In this document: in pieces, positions 57,949 to 64,000 of the stretch | Layout: each line of letters begins with the position of its first letter | Position numbering within the stretch: position 1 is the stretch's first letter | NCBI GenBank assembly: GCA_963969345.1 | Contig: OZ017766.1 | Span: forward strand, 9,982,001-10,046,000 | From: Turbatrix aceti | Lineage: Eukaryota > Nematoda > Chromadorea > Rhabditida > Panagrolaimidae | Length of the DNA: 64,000 bases | Reading direction: 5' to 3' | Program-made: the position numbers and the translations under genes | Notes under the pieces: generated by a model | Databases searched by the model: none | What the model was told of the DNA's origin: nothing | What the model saw: only the letters and a program-made list of their open reading frames with translations

Positions 57949-59391
57949 ATGGCTACGAAAAAAATCGCAATCATTGGTTCCGGAAACTGGGGTTCCGCTA
58001 TCGCCCGAATCGTTGGATTTACCACGCATAATAATCCCCAGCTTTTTGACGAGCATGTTACAATGTGGGTTTACGAAGAAGTCATTAATGGACGAAAACT
58101 CACCGATATTATCAATACTGATCACGAAAATGTCAAATATCTGCCGGGAAAAAAAATTCCACCCAACGTTGTCGCAATTTCCGACGTCGTAGAAACCTGC
58201 AAGGATGCGGATATCCTGGTTTGGGTCATTCCCCATCAATTTGTCACCCGTATTGCCAAAGCTCTTGAAGGCAAAATTAAGCCTAATGTCATTGGAATTT
58301 CACTCATCAAAGGTCTTTCCCAGGTTCCCAGTGACGGAATCAAACTTGTCAGCGATGAAATCAAGGAAATTCTGCACATTGACATGTCCGTTCTCATGGG
58401 CGCTAATTTGGCTCCCGAAGTCGCAAATGATAATTATTGTGAAGCGACCATTGGAACGAAGAATACGGAATTAAATGGAAAACTTCTCAAAACCCTCTTC
58501 CACACTGACAATTTTAGGATCAGTGTCGTCAGTGACTGTGAAGCTGTCGAACTCTGCGGCGCTCTGAAAAATATTGTCGCCTGTGCTGCTGGCTTCGCAG
58601 ATGGCCTCGGTTACGGTGACAACACCAAGGCTGCTGTCATTCGTCTTGGAATGATGGAAATCGTTGCTGTAAGATTTTTTTTTATTAAAAAAAATTGTTT
58701 TTTTAAATATTTAATTAAAAAATTTGTTTTTTAATTAAAAAATTTGTTTTTTTAATTAAAAAAATGTTTTTCAAAGATTTTTATTTTTTTTTAAATTTAG
58801 CCGTAAAATAAAATTTTTTTTTTTTAATTTAAAAATTAAAACAAAAAATTTTACGGGTCCCAATTTTTTTTGATATTTTTTGTAATCAACTTTTTTTTTA
58901 TAAAATAATTTTTTCCTTTTTTTTAATTTTTTTCTAAGGTTTTTTTAAAAATTAAAAAATACAAAATTACATATTTTTTTCATTAGCTGTAAAATTTAAA
59001 AAATAATATTCTAAGTTTTTATACATTATCCAACAAATTTTTTTTGCAGTTTGTGAACCACTTTTACCCCAGCACGAAGCTCGCTACCTTCTTCGAAAGC
59101 TGCGGTCTGGCAGATCTTGTCACAACTTGCTACGGCGGACGTAACCTTCGCGTCTGCCGGGCTTTTGTCCACTCCACGAAGCCTCTCAAAGTCCTGGAAA
59201 AGGAAATGCTGAACGGTCAGAGCGCCCAGGGTCCTCTTACTGCCGAGGAAGTTTACACGCTCCTCGACAAGCTCAAATTGAAGGAACGCTATCCGCTCAT
59301 TGTCGCTGTTCATCGCATCTGCAGTGGCCAGGAGCCTCCGTCGCAGTTGATTCCTCTTCTTCGTCAGCATCCTGAGCATGCTTCTACCTGA
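57949..59391 (+). CDS. Glycerol-3-phosphate dehydrogenase [NAD+], cytosolic, 2 exons
   Basis: Reduces dihydroxyacetone phosphate to glycerol-3-phosphate with NADH, linking glycolysis to lipid synthesis and, in nematodes, to glycerol production under osmotic stress. Exons 57949-58668 and 59050-59391 give 353 aa, the usual length. [18 protein letters not shown] is the N-terminal NAD-binding GxGxxG. Catalytic Lys residues are in GISLIKGL and [20 protein letters not shown], and the substrate Arg in [10 protein letters not shown]. The conserved C-terminal [16 protein letters not shown] is intact. The ATG follows a 5'UTR intron. An AATAAA occurs at about 59441. The gene appears single copy and undamaged, next to a large GC-rich insertion. 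Confidence 0.95.
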
Positions 59392-59759
59392 TTTTCGCAC
59401 TGTGCATGGATTTGGATTTGGTGTAAATTGGTGATAAAAAATAAATTAGGTGAAAAACTTGATTATTGTTGTAAATAGAATATTAAAATAATTCAATTAT
59501 AAATGAAGTGAGTTTGCAAGTATCTAGCACTTTTTCGTGCCGTTGCTTATTGTCACACTTGTTCAGGTAAAAAAATATTTATTGAAGCGAATATTTTATT
59601 CAGTTTCTAATAAAAACGATTTTGAGTAAGAGAGAAGAGAGTAAGCAACAATCACATAATTTCATGACAAAAAGTATATTGCAATCGTTACAAAAAAAGC
59701 ATACGTGACAACAAAAATTAGAGTTTTGTCACAAGACAAAAGCAAAAAAAGTAAGCGTG
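59392..59759. other. Convergent 3' flanks
   Basis: Holds the GPDH poly(A) signal and the 3' flank of the 7TM gene; no other gene. Confidence 0.5.
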
Positions 59760-60735
59760 TTAGTTTTTTCTCGGAATAAAAAGCATTTTGCCAGCGGTTT
59801 GTCGAATTGCAGTAGTAAAAATTATCAAATTTGCAGGAACATACAGGTAAATTAATGTTTGACATAATCTGAAAAACTTTTGATAATCATTTTTAAATAA
59901 AAAAATAGAAAAAAAACATAATTTTGCATTTTTTTTTGCAAAATTAAAAAAAAAATTTCACAAAACTTTTGAAAATTGATTTTTAAAAAAATAAATTAAA
60001 AAAATTTACAAAATTGATTTAATTTTTGCATACTTCATGTAACGTTTCATCATTTTCATCTCATTAGCAACCGAATATAAAATATCACATTCATCAGCAA
60101 AAATAAATACATAAGCGTATGACTGATATTCGTCACGTAAATCATTGAAATGTTGTTGGAGGTAAACAAATACGGCGTGCAGTAAGCATTGACCAAAAAA
60201 AAGCTTGTAGTAAGCCCACATTGCTGGTTTTGTGTAAGTTTCTTCTAATTTCAACGTTCTATGTTGTATAAATCGTCGAATTCGATAGGTGATATCAAAT
60301 TGAATATTTAGAAACATGAGAACGTATATAACCATGCAATAAGCATGAAAGGTAAAAAACCAGGGGAAGAAAAATTGTATTTTTATAAATACCTGTAAAA
60401 TGAAAAAAAAATTTTGAACACAAATGTTTGCCTGTCCCAGATAACCTTACATCATTAGTAAAAAAGTAGATCAATTTCTGCAGATCGAAGTAATTGAAAG
60501 TTCTTATATAAAATGAAATAAATACCAACGGGAGCACGGTGATGAAATTAAAAATAATCAACGTTGTTACAGAAAAAAATCGTTGAAAAGTCGATGATCG
60601 CAACGAAAACATGAGCAATCGTCCAATATTTATGACCAACAAAATAATAAGGGTAAATTTTTCAAAAAAAAGTTGGATTTCATATAAGGCGGTATATTTA
60701 AAATTTTCTTCAAAAAACGAAGTTTTGCAGCCGAA
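59760..60735 (-). pseudogene. Seven-transmembrane receptor-like gene, 5' part missing
   Basis: Three exons are readable on the minus strand: from about 60735 to 60451, 60392-60010 and 59868-59760, joining in phase. Hydrophobic segments include FTLIILLVINIGRLLMFSL, LIIFNFITVLPLVFISF, FFFPWFFTFHAYCMVIYVLM, YYKLFFGQCLLHAVFVYL and LIYLYVPANLIIFTTAIR near the C terminus (ends MLFIPRKN). This looks like the C-terminal two-thirds of a nematode chemoreceptor-type 7TM protein; I cannot name the family. Upstream coding sequence ends at the edge of the 3 kb palindrome, whose far arm carries a copy of the first 15 or so codons. The gene is therefore probably truncated unless further exons lie upstream of the palindrome. 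Confidence 0.6.
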
Positions 60736-60895
60736 CTCAAAAAAATGAACATGTCAAACGGAGCATAACTGATGTGACGAAAAAAAGATACATGCACGTG
60801 TCCCGAATGTGTATTTCATGAAAAATTGTCCGACTAAAATGAACGAATTGACCTTTTGTGAAAATGTGGACAGTCCGCACGATAAAATGCGAGAG

Positions 60896-61045
60896 CACGC
60901 GCACAAATTGGAAAAAAGGCATCTGTGAGATATTTCCGATTCGCGTGCGCGCACAAATTGGAAAAAAAGCATCTGTGAGATATTTCCGATTCGCGCGCGC
61001 GCACAAATTGGAAAAAAAGCATCTGTGAGATATTTCCGCTTTGCA
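60896..61045. repeat. Tandem repeat, three units of about 54 bp
   Basis: Units containing CACAAATTGGAAAAAAAGCA then TCTGTGAGATATTTCCG, separated by GCGCGC runs. Three units in the left arm, two in the right arm (about 63375-63470), showing unit gain or loss since the palindrome formed. Confidence 0.88.
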
Positions 61046-61422
61046 AGCGCAAACTGTGTGCAGTGCGCAAAGTGTTGTTTTACCGTATTTATTGTGCCGT
61101 AATAGATATAAACATTTACAAATTTATCACTACGTGTTACCGGCATGAAAAATGGGACAACTGAAACCACAATTTTTATTTCTATAACATAAATTATATA
61201 AAATCTACTCATTTACTCATTTTTTCTTCAGATGTGTCCATTTCAGTGTCCTGAGTTCCGTCGGTTGACATGGATTGACGTGCTGAGTAAATTGATGAAC
61301 TGTCTGAGCAAGAAGAGGTGTAATGAACACGTGAAAAAAAAAACAATCAAAAACAACAAGTAGCAACACAACTTTCGCTTGCGATGGAACACGAAAGCAA
61401 TTTTCGCCACGAGAGAACGTGG

Positions 61423-62156
61423 GTGAAGGGTCAGACTGGTTTGGTGCATGGCACATACAGTGGCAAGTGTGAGGCGCGCATGCTGTCTGGACTATCCTTC
61501 TCTCTCTGGCTTCTCTTCGTTCAGCGCGCGTCGCTCTCATGAAGAGAGATTCTCCCGATGCCCGAGCGCGCTGGTCGAATTAGTTGCAAAAAAAGGAATT
61601 TCGAGCCAAATTTAGAAATTTTTACTTTTTCAAATTAGATTTGTAATTAGAATAATATTTGAAGCATTTTGATGTGTTTTTCAGAATTGTGGGACAATAT
61701 TTGATCAAAATCGAGTGGGGTTCGGGAGAAAAAATCCACGGATCTTTGAAATGCCGATAGAAAGCTGAAAATTTCAGGGTTGACTAAAAACAAAATTTCC
61801 TTTCGAATGGCATACTCAGTTTTTTGATATCGAATCGATAAATGTCCGAAAAAACGTTTTTTTTCGGAAATTTGAAAAATTCGGAACTTTTTAGAACTTT
61901 GATCAAAAAATGAATATTACCAATCGAAAGCGCAATATCTTTTTTATCTACTCTGAAATTTTCACAGACCTACCGTATCCCTGGGGCATACGGTAGCGAT
62001 TCTCCCGAACCATACTTGTTCAAACGCCTGAGGCTATGAGGTAAAGCGCTGCAGAACAAAGTGAAATAAAACATCTTGTAAGAAATTTTTCGGCCTACAA
62101 AATGATGTAACTCCTGAATTTGTATCTATTTTTTTGGCTTCACACTATTAATTCGC
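61423..62156 (+). repeat. R1, diverged copy 5
   Basis: The most diverged R1 (GTGAAGGGTCAGACTGGTTT start). It is not next to CPT1, showing R1 is a dispersed repeat and not just CPT1 flank. Confidence 0.8.
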
Positions 62157-62564
62157 GCAACATACACTCATTTTTGGTACCAATTTTCCAAAAATTGAAA
62201 TCGAAAAAGTGGGGTCTGGGGGAAAAATCGCCATTGACACAGTTTTGGAGCCTTTTAGCATGAATCTTGAACCCAGACGTAAAAAACCCTGTAGAATTCA
62301 AAAATTTTATTATCTTGTTTTTAAAAGTTCGAAAAAGTTCCGAAAAAAGCTTTTTTTTCGAAAATTCGAACATTTAGAAATTTTTCGGTCCAAATTGAAA
62401 GAAATGGATACCATCATCGAGTTTAGAATACATTTTTACTCCTTCCCTGAAATTTTCAGCAATATTGCTTTTAAACTGAACGAATAGTGATTTTTCCCCC
62501 AGACCCCACTTTTTCGATTTCAATTGTTGGAAAATTGGTACCGAAAATGAGTGTATGTTGCGCG
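62155..62564. mobile_element. Foldback element at the palindrome centre
   Basis: Terminal inverted repeats of about 75 bp begin GCGCAACATACACTCATTTT and include GTGGGGTCTGGGGGAAAAAT. The inside is about 260 bp without a coding frame. Its position exactly at the palindrome axis suggests it helped form, or later entered, the palindrome. Confidence 0.8.
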
Positions 62565-63165
62565 AATTAATGGTGTGAAGCCAAACAAATAGATAAAAAT
62601 TCAGGAGTTACATCATTTTGTAGGCCGAAAAATTTCTTACAAGATGTTTTATTTCACTTTGTTCTGCAGCGCTTTACCTCATAGCCTCAGGCGTTTGAAC
62701 AAGTATGGTTCGGGAGAATCGCTACCGTATGCCACAGGGATACGGTAGGTCTGTGAAAATTTCAGAGTAGATAAAAAGGATATTGCGCTTTCGATTGGTA
62801 ATACTCATGTTTTGATCAAAGTTCTAAAAAGTTCCGAATTTTTCAAATTTCCGAAAAAAAACGTTTTTTCGGACATTTATCGATTCGATATCAAAAAACT
62901 GAGTATGCCATTCGAAAGGAAATTTTGTTTTTAGTCTACCCTGAAATTTTCAACTTTCTATCGACATTTCGAAGATCCGTGGATTTTTTCTTCCGAACCC
63001 TACTCGATTTTGATCAAAAATTGTCCCAAAATTCTGAAAAACACATCAAAATGCTTCAAATATTATTCTAATTACAAATCTAATTTGAAAAAGTAAAAAT
63101 TTCTAAATTTGGCCCGAAATTCCTTTTTTTGCAACTAATTCGACCAGCGCGCTCGGGCAGCGGGA
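62562..63165 (-). repeat. R1, copy 6, inverted in the right arm
   Basis: Reverse complement of copy 5, lacking its first part because of the right-arm deletion. Confidence 0.8.
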
Positions 63166-63685
63166 CTCAGGACACTAAATGGACACATCTGAAGAAAAAA
63201 TGAGTAAATGAGTAGATTTTATATAATTTATATTATAGAAATAAAAATTGTGGTTTCAGTTGTCCCATTTTTCATGCCGGTAACACGTAGTGATAAATTT
63301 GTAAATGTTTATATCTATTACGGCACAATAAATACGGTAAAACAACACTTTGCGCACTGCACACAGTTTGCGCTTGCGAATCGGAAATATCTCACAGATG
63401 CTTTTTTTCCAATTTGTGCGCGCACGCGAATCGGAAATATCTCACAGATGCCTTTTTTCCAATTTGTGCGCGTGCTCTCGCATTTTATCGTGCGGACTGT
63501 CCACATTTTCACAAAAGGTCAATTCGTTCATTTTAGTCGGACAATTTTTCATGAAATATACATTCGGGACACGTGCATGTATCTTTTTTTCGTCACATCA
63601 GTTATGCTCCGTTTGACATGTTCATTTTTTTGAGTTCGGCTGCAAAACTTCGTTTTTTGAAGAAAATTTTAAATATACCGCCTTA

Positions 63686-64000
63686 CATGTATACTCACCA
63701 AAAGTGCGGAGTGTAGCGCATCGAATTCCCAGAAATGGATGCAAAATATCTATCAACAACAAATCAGGTCCGTTAAAAATTTGAACCCAACGTTGTTTCT
63801 GTTTCTATTTATCTTCCGCCTCCGTACATGTAGTTTTTATCGCCTTCGGGAATAGAAAAGGGTAAAGAAGGATAACAAGAAAAAGTTTGCATGGTGATAT
63901 TTTTTAGTAGCGCTAATGTTTTTTTGTTTTTTTTTTGGTTTTTTTTTATTCATTTTTTTGGCAAAAAAAATGTTTTCTAAATGTTTATTAATATTTACAT
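63686..64000. other. Window end, no gene seen
   Basis: Begins at the palindrome edge. A GTAT-ACTCACC at about 63691 could be a splice donor on the minus strand, but no coding frame is supported. Confidence 0.4.

Larger units (their letters stand above)
60685..63685. repeat. 3 kb palindrome
   Basis: The left arm 60685-62156 and right arm 62562-63685 are inverted copies. The left begins TAAGGCGGTATATTTAAAAT and the right ends with its complement. Arms include an R1 copy, a tandem repeat and a piece of 7TM coding sequence. The right arm lacks about 290 bp (equivalent of 61255-61545) and one or two tandem units. The centre is a separate foldback element. Confidence 0.9.

Noticed and set aside
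60754..61212. 152-codon frame over the tandem repeat
   Set aside because: Translation of the 54-base tandem repeat; unit number differs between arms, no domain.
1..64000. Bacterial or viral origin of the window
   Set aside because: Spliced genes with nematode-type introns throughout, poly(A) signals and eukaryotic gene families.

Overview
The window is eukaryotic and looks like a nematode nuclear genome. Evidence: short to medium AT-rich introns with GTAAG donors and TTTTCAG acceptors, gene starts sitting just after such acceptors, AATAAA poly(A) signals, two Argonautes that lack the usual PIWI-domain histidine, a secreted protein with Ly-6-like CxC..D.CN motifs, and a seven-transmembrane receptor-like gene. 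I cannot name the species. Host genes are embedded in a large amount of duplicated, inverted and transposon-derived DNA.

Positions 1-30,000 hold a carnitine O-palmitoyltransferase 1 (CPT1) locus that has been amplified and broken. There are two intact seven-exon copies (A 320-4613; B 12211-16504; 801 aa each), two copies lacking the 5' end but keeping the 3' end (C 20879-22539; F 26357-27605), one copy lacking both ends (E 8551-10190), and inverted partial copies (5757-8433 and 23683-26359). A detached last exon lies at 35546-35910. A 5.5 kb block (2953-8445) recurs at 20879-26371 with no difference that I noticed. Junctions show short microhomologies and a templated insert. The CPT1 3' end is followed by a dispersed repeat (called R1 here) and, in two places, by a convergent five-exon gene for a retropepsin-like protein whose catalytic Asp-Thr/Ser-Gly is Asn-Ser-Gly.

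Positions 29,950-36,000 are a transposon graveyard: a foldback element, a broken Polinton/Maverick-type DNA polymerase B interrupted by a 1061 bp element with 44 bp terminal inverted repeats, a head-to-head pair of small Ser/Pro-rich paralogues on an inverted repeat, an eIF3f-like exon fragment, and another foldback.

Positions 36,100-44,111 carry two tandem Argonaute genes on the minus strand (835 and 899 aa, the second with an RGG-rich N terminus). An inverted PIWI fragment lies between them. Then come a hAT-like miniature element (44338-44659), a secreted cysteine-rich gene (47349-48985), and an unrecognised acidic 547 aa protein (49952-51916). A GC-rich composite repeat region (about 52,650-57,050) contains three near-identical intron-like 40-41 bp segments with an internal GGGTCC dyad. 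Cytosolic glycerol-3-phosphate dehydrogenase follows (57949-59391), then a 5'-truncated 7TM receptor (59760-60735). The end is a 3 kb palindrome (60685-63685) with a foldback at its centre.

The genes do not form one pathway. CPT1 (mitochondrial fatty-acid entry) and GPDH (glycerol-3-phosphate for lipid synthesis and redox) are both lipid/energy genes but are 40 kb apart. The most suggestive combination is long inverted CPT1 repeats, able to give double-stranded RNA if transcribed through, in the same 64 kb as two Argonaute genes with their own inverted fragment. That link is inference only. All exon models were read by eye from frames and splice signals.
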